This document shows positions 11,570-21,717 of a stretch of DNA of 64,000 nt, piece after piece (position 1 is the stretch's first letter; the number at the start of each line of letters is the position of its first letter). The stretch covers positions 19,568 to 83,567 of the forward strand of contig JANQBS010000179.1 in assembly GCA_033085395.1 (NCBI GenBank), written 5' to 3'. Below the pieces are notes generated by a model that saw nothing but the letters and a program-made list of their open reading frames with translations, was not told where the DNA came from and ran no database searches. The stretch comes from Xanthoparmelia taractica (lineage: Eukaryota; Ascomycota; Lecanoromycetes; Lecanorales; Parmeliaceae). The position numbers were made by a program, and so were the translations under genes.

Positions 11570-12319
11570 CTAAGGCGCAGTGATCAGCTCGGGCATTGGA
11601 GCATTTTGAACAATGGCCATCGTGATCCTGATTGCAAACATCACAGTGAACGCCAAAATTGTGTACGTCCCAATGACTATCACAGCCGTCATTCCCAGCA
11701 TCATCTGCGCGAATCCCCTCATAAAAGGCCCAAACCCATCTGGAAATTCTCTGGCAAGCTCTCCAGCAATATATGCAGAAGCATCCGCCATGGGCTCAAA
11801 CATTAGTCGGAGGCAACCGTACGTGATCATGTAGTTCTGCACCGTGGGACCGAACTCAAACTCGCCGCCAGCGAGAACGGTGATATTTTTGTAATATTCG
11901 GTCGTGCGGTAGTAGGCGAGGCTCGAGGAGACAATTACGTCGGCGTGGTCCCAGAGTAATTTGAAGCCCATGACCATGAGGTCGCCAGCGAGACTGCGTT
12001 TCGCAAGTGATGAGTCACCGGAGTGAAGGCGGAGGCGGTCCATGATGTGGTTGTGGCGCTGGATGAGAGCGGCCGATGGATGTCCGGATGGGTTTAGGAT
12101 GTCCCTTTTGTGCCGGAGGTGCCAATTGTCCGTATCAGGAGCGGCCTTCCTCGTGACGGCATGGAAGCGGGGAGTGTCCAATGATCGATCCGGGGCACTT
12201 TCAGCATCAATCGAGGGTTTGCGCGGGTCATAGTATGAAGGTGAGCCGAAGGAGGTATCTGCGATGACCAAGAATGTTGCTACAAGCAGGGGCAGAAATG
12301 ACAGAATTGAGCAGCGCAT
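11570..12319 (-). CDS. secreted or membrane orphan protein
   Basis: Single-exon frame of 249 residues, function unknown. The start at 12319 gives a strong signal peptide (MRCSILSFLPLLVATFLVIA). A basic, possibly processed pro-region follows, with dibasic KR sites (HLRHKRDIL at about residue 70 and LAKRSLAG near 107), compatible with Kex2-type cleavage. The C-terminal half contains an aromatic-rich segment, one Cys in ITYGCLRLMF, and a long hydrophobic segment (GMTAVIVIGTYTILAFTVMF, about residues 210-230), so the product is either membrane anchored or inserts into membranes after processing. One N-glycosylation site (KNIT) is visible. I do not recognise the family and see no paralogue in the window. 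Confidence 0.7.
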   Translation of the reverse strand: MRCSILSFLPLLVATFLVIADTSFGSPSYYDPRKPSIDAESAPDRSLDTPRFHAVTRKAAPDTDNWHLRHKRDILNPSGHPSAALIQRHNHIMDRLRLHSGDSSLAKRSLAGDLMVMGFKLLWDHADVIVSSSLAYYRTTEYYKNITVLAGGEFEFGPTVQNYMITYGCLRLMFEPMADASAYIAGELAREFPDGFGPFMRGFAQMMLGMTAVIVIGTYTILAFTVMFAIRITMAIVQNAPMPELITAP

Positions 12320-14032
12320 GCTGATGGATTAACTAGACGTTGAATAGATCGCCGAGCAGTAGCATAAAGCACCAGTAAAAGTCGCCGCGAAAACTGGTTA
12401 TCCTCATGATCGTCGACGGCTGCGCAAAAATAGGTACACGGGTTGCAGCTGCGGGTGTAAAGGGTGAAACGCGTTATGCGATTCTCCTCGAAGCGCATTC
12501 CACTCATCTCAGACAGTGAGGCGAAGCTTCATTGACACCTTGTGTTGGCCCATCAGTGCACTATTCGGACGTCTCTATGCAAACAGAACTCGATGGGTCG
12601 ATAACACGGTCTGCTACTAAAAGAGAATCTCCGCCACTGATTCAGGACTTCATGCCCAAAAGATCCACAGAGGGTCCGGCATCAGTTTCGCCAACAGATC
12701 AGCATCTCCGCTCACATTCCCCATTCACACACATACGTCTCAATCAAGTTAAGCCGGACCCTTCGTTCTCACCGACGTCTTCCGCGGCGACGAAACGGAA
12801 TGCCTGGCTTTCATAATCGCCAGCAACCAAATCATGCGGAGCCCGAAGCGCTCATAGTTGATGATGGATCCGGCGGCAGGCATCGTCTGTCTGCTTGGTG
12901 GAGATAGCGAGACTTTGAGCGTAAGGCAGTGGGGCAAGGAAGGTAAGGTGCAGGTAGAAGTTTGGTTTGGCGCAAGATATTTCCGTGGCCAATTGACAAG
13001 AGTGGCAGGGACGTAGCAAGTATTTTTTATCGTTGAATGCCCTCCTCGTGCTATTTCAGTTCCCCAGTTCCCACAATGCAGTAGACCTTTCCGGGTTGAT
13101 ATCCAATGGACGTGAAACAAGAATGGTTTTCAGCCGTGGAGTGCCGACTTTATTTTTTGACAGCTTTGCTGAGCACGTCTGAGATAAGACCGGCAATTAG
13201 ACAGGCAGCATTGGGCAATTGGTTACCCACAGAGATGATGCAACGTCAGGGGAGGGTTGGGAATAAGTAAAATCCGCATCATGGTGGGGTTCTGTATAGG
13301 CGGCTATCGCTTGTAGCATGCATGAAGCTAGTGATCCTTTGCTGCAAGGCCCACCGAGCGAGAATTGTCCATCTCAAACCCAGATGTCACCTTCTATTCC
13401 AATCTCCAGCTTTCAGCTCCCGGCGGCATGGCATTGTCGCCGAATCACTTGAGAGCGATCTGTTCTCGCGCATGTCTATCGACCTTCCCTCGAATAGTAA
13501 TGCTGAATTTTGCCAAGGCAGGGGCTCACAAAGGGCTCATGATCTTATGTCTATACGCCAGGCCAGGTGATCTTCAGATGAGAAAGCTGACACCCAAGAG
13601 GAGTACGTACCGTATCAATAGCAACATTGCGCGGGAATTGGCGCCCGCCCATACCTTGGAACCCAATCCGAATACGCTGCCGACGCCCCAAACACTGGGC
13701 ATCTTGGGGAATCACGAAAGAACCACATGCTCATGTCCAGCTGACAAGTTCTCGTATCCCTGTATAATGACGGATGAGCTGCAGATCTTTCCTATAAAGT
13801 ACTTCAGCCGTCGTGTAAAAAACACACGGAGGTCAACGTGGGGACAGAATCCTAACTATTGAAGGAGTCTCTGATAAAATGCTCGACACAACAGTTATAG
13901 ACTGAAAAAAGCTCCAAGGTTTCCTGAAAATTTAGCATCGATCTCTTCCTCCATCGGCCCATCAGTCTCTCACAAGCAGACACCTCTCCATATCCCACCC
14001 CTCTCCCCACCCTCCACCACAAAACCACTCCC
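12320..14032. other. intergenic, no gene supported
   Basis: Several frames of 80-165 codons exist on both strands (12532-12816, 12749-13120, 13365-13862). None shows a signal, a domain, or splice continuation, and they overlap one another. I call none. Confidence 0.45.
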
Positions 14033-14936
14033 CTAAATCCCCACCGGCAGCAGCTCCACCTCAGCACAACTCCCCGGCAACCCAACCTCCACATTCCTAT
14101 CGCGCCAAAAGAGCTGCGGAACGCCATGCCACCAATCGCACGCTAAACGCAACACCCATAAAAGCGGTAATTAGCCCACAAATCCCCACTCACAACTCTA
14201 CCTACCGACCGCCTTCCACAGACACACACATCATCACAAATTACAATCCAACCATATCATGCCACACCATCACGTGAGGGGAAGGGGAGGGCCGAAGGGA
14301 TTCAACATACCAATCCAACCTCCAAACCCCATATCCTCCAGCCCTTCAAACTGCAAGCCGCTTTCATTAAAGAAGAAGCCGCCGTCGCCATATCCAGGTG
14401 CCGTAGTGACGAAATTCCAGCCTATACGGCATCAATTTCAGTCAGTATCTATATACTCGTAGCAAATATATATCTTGTCTTGGGATGTTAGGGTAAAATG
14501 TAGGGGCCCAAGCGTACCAGTGCCACCATTATCATAATCGCCCATCGTGATACCGAACGGTTCCGGCGGGTCAAGGTTGAATTCCTGATAGCCGCTGTTG
14601 AAGAACGCTGGTGCGGCGGCGTCGATGGATTGGAGGGTTAGGTCGGCTGTGCCGGGGCCTGTGGGGGTTTATTTTCAGCTACTGAGATACTCGGATTTTT
14701 GGGAGCGGGGGGAAATGAAGAGTTGATGGGGCGCGACATTTCGTACCGGTGGGGTAGGTGCAGACGTAGAGGCCGTCTTTGTCGGGCTGGCCCTGGCCGA
14801 TGACGCGGGTTTGGAGGTAGTAGCTGCTTGGTGGGGTGACTGTTGCGCTGGGTGCGTTGGTGGGAGAGGGGTGGGGGGTGGCGATTGCTAGAGGGGTGGA
14901 GAGAAGGGTGATGAGAGCGTAGAGTCGAGTGCGCAT
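14033..14936 (-). CDS. secreted protein of the CDWWHG family (DUF7907-like), paralogue 2
   Basis: Four exons on the minus strand: 14936-14747, 14658-14518, 14421-14311 and 14142-14033 (552 bases, 183 residues). The donors are GTACGA, GTACGC and GTATGT, all phase 1. The signal peptide is MRTRLYALITLLSTPLAIA. Motifs follow the same order as in paralogue 1: YYLQTRVIGQGQPDKDGLYV, LTLQSIDAAA, APGYGDGGFFFNESGLQF, GFGGWI, then ACDWWHGVPQLFW across the last intron, and a final Cys (LPGSCAEVELLPV). The last two intron positions are shared with the paralogue at 2917-3703; this copy has one extra intron after the GLYV..YPTG segment. Extracellular; function unknown. Confidence 0.85.
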
Positions 14937-15811
14937 CGTGATGGAGCTAGATGAGATAGATGTGATCGAAGACCATCAATCTGTGAAAAGAATAGAAGAA
15001 GTGAGGGGGGAAGCGATGGCGTTTATTGGCGAAAAGGGTTTGCGCTGTAGGAAGGGACAGTTGAGGATTAGACGCGATAAGAGAGGGAGCATGCCATCAT
15101 TTATCTCCTTCACAGAACTTCTGGCCTGTGAAAACATATGTGCACGACCACGTATAAACCGGGAGGCTAGTATGTTCCAGTGATCTGCTCAGAGCAGACG
15201 CGGAAATGCAGTTCGCCGCTTGCTGCATTTTCAAAGATAGTTTGCGAATGATATCAGGAGACAGTTTTCTTCGATCCTAAAAGGCGATAGAGTGTTCGTT
15301 CTCGTTTGGACCAAACCGCAAGAGGAATATCCACCACTAGGGGAAAGATATGAAAGATATGCAAGGGTCCTTCTCGGGATATCCTGCATACGACAGACCA
15401 AATCAAAATGGTCGGACAAAATGCCCATATTCGCCCAGGCTGTTCGATCGCATTGGAAATTTTGGAATCCACCAAACATCTTAGATGGCGGTGCCGATGC
15501 AATACCCAAGCACGAAACGAATTTTTGGGGGGTCTATGTATGGTTTCAACTCTCGGAAGGACGCATGCACGTCTAAGCCTTGCTCTGTATTCTCAATCTC
15601 GAAAGCTAAACGAGAACTTGTCGGCAGCTATACGCGTTGGTCGTGGAGTTAGCCGATACCGATATAACAATACCATGGAGAGAATAATCTTCTTGCGTAG
15701 TCGACATATTTTCCAGTACAGCCAAAGGTCTGTTCAGCCGAGGAATGGACCCGCCAGTCGTCCAATCGAAGACTCGATGCAAGGCTCGGTTGGAACAATT
15801 GGTGTAAACTT
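14937..15811. other. intergenic, no gene supported
   Basis: Region between two minus-strand secreted-protein genes. A plus-strand frame at 15292-15576 (94 codons) is aromatic-rich but has no signal, domain or splice sites that extend it, so I do not call it. Confidence 0.45.
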
Positions 15812-17502
15812 TCAGCCAGAGGCAGTTGTATTCGTATAGAGAGCAGTTTGATTCAATGATAAAGTAGGTATTGTCTGACCTGTTGAATTCCGGACGACTG
15901 TGGCGTTCACGCCAAGTATCCGCTCTGGCGGGCGGATAGGTGCATCGCTGGCCGGACATTTTCGAATGTCTCCTTTATGGCTCGAAACTACTCCCCACGA
16001 GCATGTTGTATTTGCAGGTCCGTTGAAAGGCGGTTGGAGATACACTGCGATTTCAAACGTAGGAGGAAATGCAACCTGGAGCATCCCTTGGTTTGCTTTC
16101 AGCCTTTTTCGAGGGGCCGTGAACGAAGAGAGGCCTTACCTTCCTGTCTTCTGGCGACGGAAAGGCTCCTTCCCCCATTGCCGGTCGCCTGACTGATCGC
16201 TGTCCCGCCAAGAGCACCAGAACTAGGGTTACTTATGCACCTCGCGATTAATGTCTCGGCAACACTTCGAAGCATGTCCCATGTCGTAGAATGCCTCTCA
16301 TTTGCACCTACAGCTATGGCACAATTTCCTAGTATTTTATCCAATTCAGCGCCGCTATGAAGGTTGAAAAGCGTGTCCTGTAGCTTACCTGTCACCTTGA
16401 TGATTGGTCCCGATACGGGATCCAGTATTATATCGCCAGACTGAACGAATTCATACAATGCGGCCTCACAGTTGGCGATGCTAGGACTCCCAAGACTCTC
16501 ATCACAGGCATATTGAACGTTGATTGGAATCGGAGTCGGAGGTCCTACGGGATATTCCCACCATCGTGGGTGGTCTTCATATATCAAAGAGATTTGATTG
16601 GCTGATAATCCCTCGAGAAGTCTCGCAAGGTTGTTCTGCATGGCTGCGGTCCTGGACCTCAGGAACCGTTTCTCTGCCCTTCGATTGACTGTCATTGCCT
16701 ACGGCTTGAAGGCATATGGATTGTACTTACGCTCCGATCACCTCCAGGGAAATAGCGAAGTCAGTTGCTTCAGGATTCAAAAAGTGTAAAGGACCGGAGA
16801 CTGTGATCGTCATGTAATTTGGTACATCTAAGATTGCGTCAAGTTTTTGAAGAGGATAGAACGGTAGTGAGGTTCCTAAAGTGCTAGGCGAGAATTCAGG
16901 ATTGTGCCATTCAACTTACTATACTCAGTGGTAGCAGACACGGACGGTATTGCGACAAATTCGACCGTCCCGTCCGGCTGCTGAATCCAGGCAGGTGTAG
17001 GGATCTCGGCGTTATTTTCCCCGTACGTCGTAGGATGGATCAGAGACTCGAGTGTTCTTCCAACGCCGTAGGTGATGAAGCCACCACGAACTAAGAGGCT
17101 AACACAAATATCTACGACAACCTGAGCCATCTTTCTGATTTCATCCCATGGAACGGAGACGAATTGATCAGTCAGCGAATGACCGTCCAAGTCGATAGTG
17201 ACAACGCAGCTTGATGATGTGGGTTCAGTGTCATGAGAGCGAACGGGAACTTGGATGTAATTATTGGCTGCAGTATGTCGACGAGTAGTGAAGATGCTTG
17301 GAAGCGCGCCCCTGGGCAGGTTGTCCACCGCGGCTTGGCACGCCCTACGATCGAGAGGATTTCCAAGGAATCGAGAGCATGCTCGCGCATCTGGTGGTTG
17401 TGGGTAAAGAGCTATAGCAAGATTTATGAAAGGGAAAAGATATAAGGCAGAAAGGCAAAGTCTCTGTGGAAAAAGCCCTACTGGAGGCCACTGTGACCGC
17501 AT
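15812..17502 (-). CDS. two-module secreted cysteine-containing protein
   Basis: Five exons on the minus strand: 17502-16920, 16827-16731, 16651-16389, 16328-16140 and 16086-15812. They total 1407 bases, 468 residues, all junctions in phase. The start at 17502 gives a signal peptide with a hydrophobic core (LCLSALYLFPFINLAIA). The first module has Cys-containing segments ARACSRFL, ACQAAVDNLP, SSCVVTIDL and VVVDICVSLL. The second repeats the order with YACDES, NCEAALYEF, NCAIAV and LIARCISN, then a final pair (TTCSW, RKCPAS). The gene at 798-1370 looks like a single such module. An alternative is two genes: without the 79-base intron at 16730-16652 the first module ends at a TAA at 16729-16727 and a second frame opens 31 bases on at 16695, but that frame lacks a signal peptide. 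I prefer one gene. Extracellular; function unknown. Confidence 0.68.
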
Positions 17503-18395
17503 GGTAAAAAGATGCAGGAACGCTGCGACATTGCTGGAAGATAGGAAATATAGAGATCATACAATGACAGCGGAAATGGCGTCTTGTACCGGGAACGCAG
17601 GGGCCAAGATGGCCAAGATGGTATCTTTTCTGGCCGCTGGCATTTGAAACAATCTCGAAATGTTCGATAGAGGCGCACCAAGAGACAATGGTGTCGATTC
17701 AAAGAGCACGGCCGTTCAGGGTTCATCGGACCCTGAGCTGAGCGGCGGCAATGGAAGTTGAGGCGAAAAGTGACGCGCTCTTGGAGCTGACTCGCTTTGA
17801 GAGCAATAATCCCGTCGAATGTTGCAAAGACAAGGCAGGCTTTTGAGACCTTTGCATAGCGGGCTTTAGATACTGATGATGGTGAGGCATGGAAGCTGGC
17901 ACCAGGTAGACAGATCTAAATCCGGCCAAGGACATATCTCACACAATCTGCCTTCACCTATCAAGTCTATGCCATCTGTTCGTGGAGTCGCGAACACGTC
18001 GGCCAGGTATAGCTAAGCCTTTCTCTTCCGGCCAGTAATGGACAAGTCAGGCGGGTCCCGCTCACTCTCCCTTAGAAGTAGAAGCACATTCACCCACACT
18101 CCCAACCGTAGAAGTACTTCTACGCGCATACAGCGAAAGAAGATATGGGAAGCGCTTGGACAGCCTCGGATGATCGACGCATGGATAAATGCATTATCCT
18201 TATCTTATCTTAGCGCAAGACCCATGTTCATCAGAGTCATTCTATGTATTGCTCTATTGTTTCCAACACTTCGACTTCACTATCAGAAAAGACCAACGTA
18301 CCCTCCTCCATCCTCTTGCTTGGACACCTTCTTTCTTAGAGTATTTACCATCCAATGGCTTCTTTCTGCGTCTTTAATTAGACACCACGCCCTCC
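17503..18395. other. intergenic, no gene supported
   Basis: Divergent promoter space between the two-module secreted gene (minus) and the F-box gene (plus). A 70-codon minus-strand frame at 17723-17935 (rich in Ser, Ala, His and basic residues, possibly presequence-like) is too short to call. Confidence 0.45.
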
Positions 18396-20594
18396 ATGGC
18401 TCCCTTGGCATCCCGCTTGCGCTCTGTGAGAGAGGTCAAAGTACCCTCCAGAACTCGCCCTGCGCGCAACCATATATCCTACCGCGAGCAGACCAGCGAT
18501 AGTGACAGGGAAGAGTTCAATGATCATGTCAGCGATAACGACTTCGAAGCCCCTCCGTCGCGACCGCAACGACTTCGAGCCCCACCTCCAGCTACTTCCT
18601 CCGCCTCTCCACAATCCAAGAACACAAAGAAGCGCAAAGTATCTGGACCGGGACACAGACGGCAACATGGTGGTCTAAAGAAAGCCAAGCTTGAAGAGGT
18701 CGATGCAGACGTGGAGGAGCATGGTGATGCAGCCATTCATTTCACTGGCAAGATCATGCCTTGGCCGACACTACCCTACCACATCCTGCTCGCCATCTTC
18801 GACTACGCTTCTCGCCCGCTCGTGAATGATTCACTACAGCCTACACCTTCCATCAACTGGCTGTGTAGTGTTGCCCTTTGCTGCAAAGCCTTCGCCGAAC
18901 CTGCACTCTCTGCGCTTTACTACGCGCCACCTCTCTGCCCGCCGAGTCGTGCGCATCGCCTTCTATCGCACCTAGCAACCCACAAGGACACGTCAACCTT
19001 CAACTACGGAGCAAAGATCAAATACATTGACATGGAAGCTTACAGCACCATGCTACGCAAATATGTCGGCTGTGACCCCTTGGACCTCGGAGCGCTCGTG
19101 TCGCTCACCCCCCAGCTCCGAGGCATTGCATTAAACCTCTACTCGGACAATCTAGCCTGGAGAAAAAGTGGTAGATCCAGAAGGATCGCTGGTAGTAAAG
19201 CTGTATATCAGCGTTCTATAGTCACCGCAATGCTGGAGAATAAGATTATGCTTCAAGACTGGACGTGGAATCACTCGCTGTCAAGGCAGAGCCAGAGCGC
19301 ATTTCCTCTGGCGCAGATGAAAGACGTCCACATGATGCCACCATTCCAGACCCTCCGAATTCTGACCCTTGTCAACTACCCCGCCGGTCCGGTTGAGAAA
19401 GGCAGACCTTGCGAGGATATGCTCGCAGAAGCCATCAACTTGTTGCCAAAGTTGACAGACCTACATTTTCACATGTCCTCATTTAATGACCGTCTCTTAT
19501 CCAAACTGCCACATGAGCTCCAGACCCTCGAGATCGTGGAATGCCCTATGCTAAGGTCGCCGTTGCTTGACCGCTTCCTTGCTGCGAAAGGTTCAAACAT
19601 GCGACGGCTCATCTTAAACCATAATCAGTACTTGAACCTATCTTTCTTGACCAACCTTGCCCAATCTTGCCCAAAATTGGAGCTCCTCAAAGCGGACCTG
19701 CGATACTTCGGCACGTTGAACGTGACTCGAGATCCCGACCCCAAATACGACGCTCTCCTACTTGATGGCGAACAACCGACCTGGCCAGTGAGACTTCGGA
19801 CTTTGGAGCTCTTCCATCTACGGAAATGGAATCTCCAGACTGCCGAGCTTTTTTTCTCTTCTTTGACAGAGTCTTCAGAGACGTTGCCTGATCTGCGCCA
19901 GCTCCGGATCAAGGCTAGCCTCGATGAGAGTGGTTGGCGAGAAAGGATTGCCTTTCGGGACAGCTGGACAGAAAAGCTACGGAGAGTTTTTCTCCGGAGG
20001 CCGCCACCGCCGAATCCGCATCTCAGATCCATTTCCGCCTATAAAGCTTTCAAATCCCAGCAGAAGAGGGGCAAGATGGCTATTCGGGACGACAAGCGAA
20101 AGACGCTTACGCGGGCCACAGCCTCCAACTTTGACAACGAAGGCACTGGTCCAGCGAGCCATTCCCCTCCGTCCCCGCACATAGAAGCAAGCGATACCGA
20201 TAGCGACGCCCCACTGGTCAAAGTCCGCCGAAGCACCAGAGCCAAGACGCGAAGGGAAAACATGTACACTCTATCCGACAGTCCGCCCGTGAAACCAAGA
20301 GCTCCCCGCCGCCGAAGACGTCGCAGGGGCTCCGACTCCTCCTCCAGCGAAGACTCGGCCATCGACGACGACGGCATACGAGAGCCGGACACCACCCAGC
20401 AGATATCCGTCGACCGTGAAAAAGCGCAACTATACATCCAAGGCCTCTGCGACGTCGTGGACGTGCTGATCGATAATCTCCGCCCTACGGAAGAGCAGCT
20501 CAAGGAAGACGATTTCCTCGACGAGGAAGTGAGCGGTGATGAGGATTGGAACGGCGATGACGATATGCCTGGTGATAATGGGTATGCTTGGTAA
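18396..20594 (+). CDS. F-box protein with leucine-rich region and acidic/basic tail
   Basis: Single exon of 732 residues. An F-box-like segment lies at about residues 120-165 (WPTLPYHILLAIFDYASRPL, then LCSVALCCKAFAEPALSALY). About 400 residues of irregular leucine-rich helices follow (for example FQTLRILTLVNYP, LPKLTDLHFHMSSF, ELQTLEIVECPML, MRRLILNHNQYLNLSFL). F-box proteins link substrates to Skp1-Cul1 ubiquitin ligases, and the leucine-rich part would bind the substrate. Both ends are low complexity: the N-terminal 110 residues hold KKRK and RRQHGGLKKAK, plausible nuclear signals, and the last 150 hold Arg-rich (RAPRRRRRRRG) and then acidic Ser/Asp stretches (SSSSEDSAIDDD, GDEDWNGDDD). 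Nuclear location is inferred. It is not close enough to any named yeast F-box protein for me to give a symbol. Convergent with the esterase at 21718-23580. Confidence 0.85.
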   Translation: MAPLASRLRSVREVKVPSRTRPARNHISYREQTSDSDREEFNDHVSDNDFEAPPSRPQRLRAPPPATSSASPQSKNTKKRKVSGPGHRRQHGGLKKAKLEEVDADVEEHGDAAIHFTGKIMPWPTLPYHILLAIFDYASRPLVNDSLQPTPSINWLCSVALCCKAFAEPALSALYYAPPLCPPSRAHRLLSHLATHKDTSTFNYGAKIKYIDMEAYSTMLRKYVGCDPLDLGALVSLTPQLRGIALNLYSDNLAWRKSGRSRRIAGSKAVYQRSIVTAMLENKIMLQDWTWNHSLSRQSQSAFPLAQMKDVHMMPPFQTLRILTLVNYPAGPVEKGRPCEDMLAEAINLLPKLTDLHFHMSSFNDRLLSKLPHELQTLEIVECPMLRSPLLDRFLAAKGSNMRRLILNHNQYLNLSFLTNLAQSCPKLELLKADLRYFGTLNVTRDPDPKYDALLLDGEQPTWPVRLRTLELFHLRKWNLQTAELFFSSLTESSETLPDLRQLRIKASLDESGWRERIAFRDSWTEKLRRVFLRRPPPPNPHLRSISAYKAFKSQQKRGKMAIRDDKRKTLTRATASNFDNEGTGPASHSPPSPHIEASDTDSDAPLVKVRRSTRAKTRRENMYTLSDSPPVKPRAPRRRRRRRGSDSSSSEDSAIDDDGIREPDTTQQISVDREKAQLYIQGLCDVVDVLIDNLRPTEEQLKEDDFLDEEVSGDEDWNGDDDMPGDNGYAW

Positions 20595-21717
20595 TAAAAC
20601 TAAACTTTCCATTGTACAAGGACTGTGAGTATTATAATGAAGCATCGCGGATAGACGGAGATGGGCGCTGTATCATTTCATATCGTGCGTAACACGGCGG
20701 CGTCGTTATTCTAGAGGGTGGATGAAACGCAACTTTTACACGTCTACACGATACCCGAGCAACGAATGAAGGGGAGGCTAGAATGTCGGTTTTTTCGTAC
20801 TCGTTAGCTTTAGCTAAAGACTGGGGGGAGAGAGTACTTTAGCTGTGTATCGTATCGTATCGCTAAGCGTCCTTCGACATTACAACGAATGTACTTTAGA
20901 TTAGACTTGAACAACTCTCTCTCTCGCGATGCTACCAAATGAGTTTCCCCTTCTTTCCCCTTCTCCTTGTCCTTCTCGTTTTCATTCCTATTCTCCTTCT
21001 CCTCCTCCTCCTCCTCCTCCTCATCCTCATCCTCATTCCCATCATTTTCCAGATCCGAATCCGAATTCGAGTGCATACCCCCCTGCCTTTTCCCCCCGAA
21101 CGCCCACTCGCCGGCACAACCAAGCCAACCTCCTCTTCTTTACTTCCTTCCTCATTGATCTGATATCTCTATTTTTTACTCAGGCTTGTGTCTGGCTATA
21201 TATCTATATGTAAATCAACTACGGAGAAATAGTTGTCCAAAAAGTTGATATGTATGTATTCTTCGTCCCCACGGGTCTGCGACTGAGTGGTTGAGGTACG
21301 AGTACGAAGTAAGAGTACAAGATACACGAACCAAGTGCATGGCTACACAAATCAAGTGCATGGCTTTGGGAGTTGAGCGCGGACTTGAACGGGGTGGGAT
21401 ATTCAGTCGGGGACACTGGGGAGGTAGTGTAGGGTAGTGGAGTGGAGTGTAAAGTAAGGTAATGTAGTAGAATGTATATTGATGTAATGTGATAGATGTC
21501 TATATATAAATAGTTTTTTTTAAAGGAAAGTAAGTCCTGTGGACTGTTGCATAATATTGTAAATATTTTTAATACGCTATTAAGAGCGTTGGATTCCAAT
21601 CCTTTCTCAGATAGACAGAGAGAGAGAGAAAGAGAAAAAGAGAAAGAGAGAAGCAGCGTCATCCCTCTAGCGAATCTAATTACCTCACACCTCAACTGAT
21701 GTTTTTTTTTCTACATG
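20595..21717. other. convergent intergenic, simple-sequence rich
   Basis: 3' flanks of the convergent F-box and esterase genes. It contains a pyrimidine CTC/TCC repeat at about 20990-21035 and a GA-rich run at about 21612-21650. Frames here on both strands are translations of these repeats. Confidence 0.6.
20990..21035 (+). repeat. CTC/TCC trinucleotide microsatellite
   Basis: Repeated CTCCTCCTC units in a long pyrimidine-rich stretch. It reads as Glu runs on one strand and Ser or Leu runs on the other, which explains several spurious frames. Confidence 0.8.

Noticed and set aside
12532..13862. Frames of 80-165 codons on both strands
   Set aside because: They overlap each other, have no signal peptide, domain or splice support, and the composition is not clearly coding.
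17723..17935. 70-codon minus-strand frame with a basic, Ser/Ala-rich, presequence-like composition
   Set aside because: Too short and unsupported; no downstream exon could be found.
20932..21163. Four overlapping frames with Glu, Ser or Leu runs
   Set aside because: All are translations of the CTC/TCC microsatellite at about 20990-21035.
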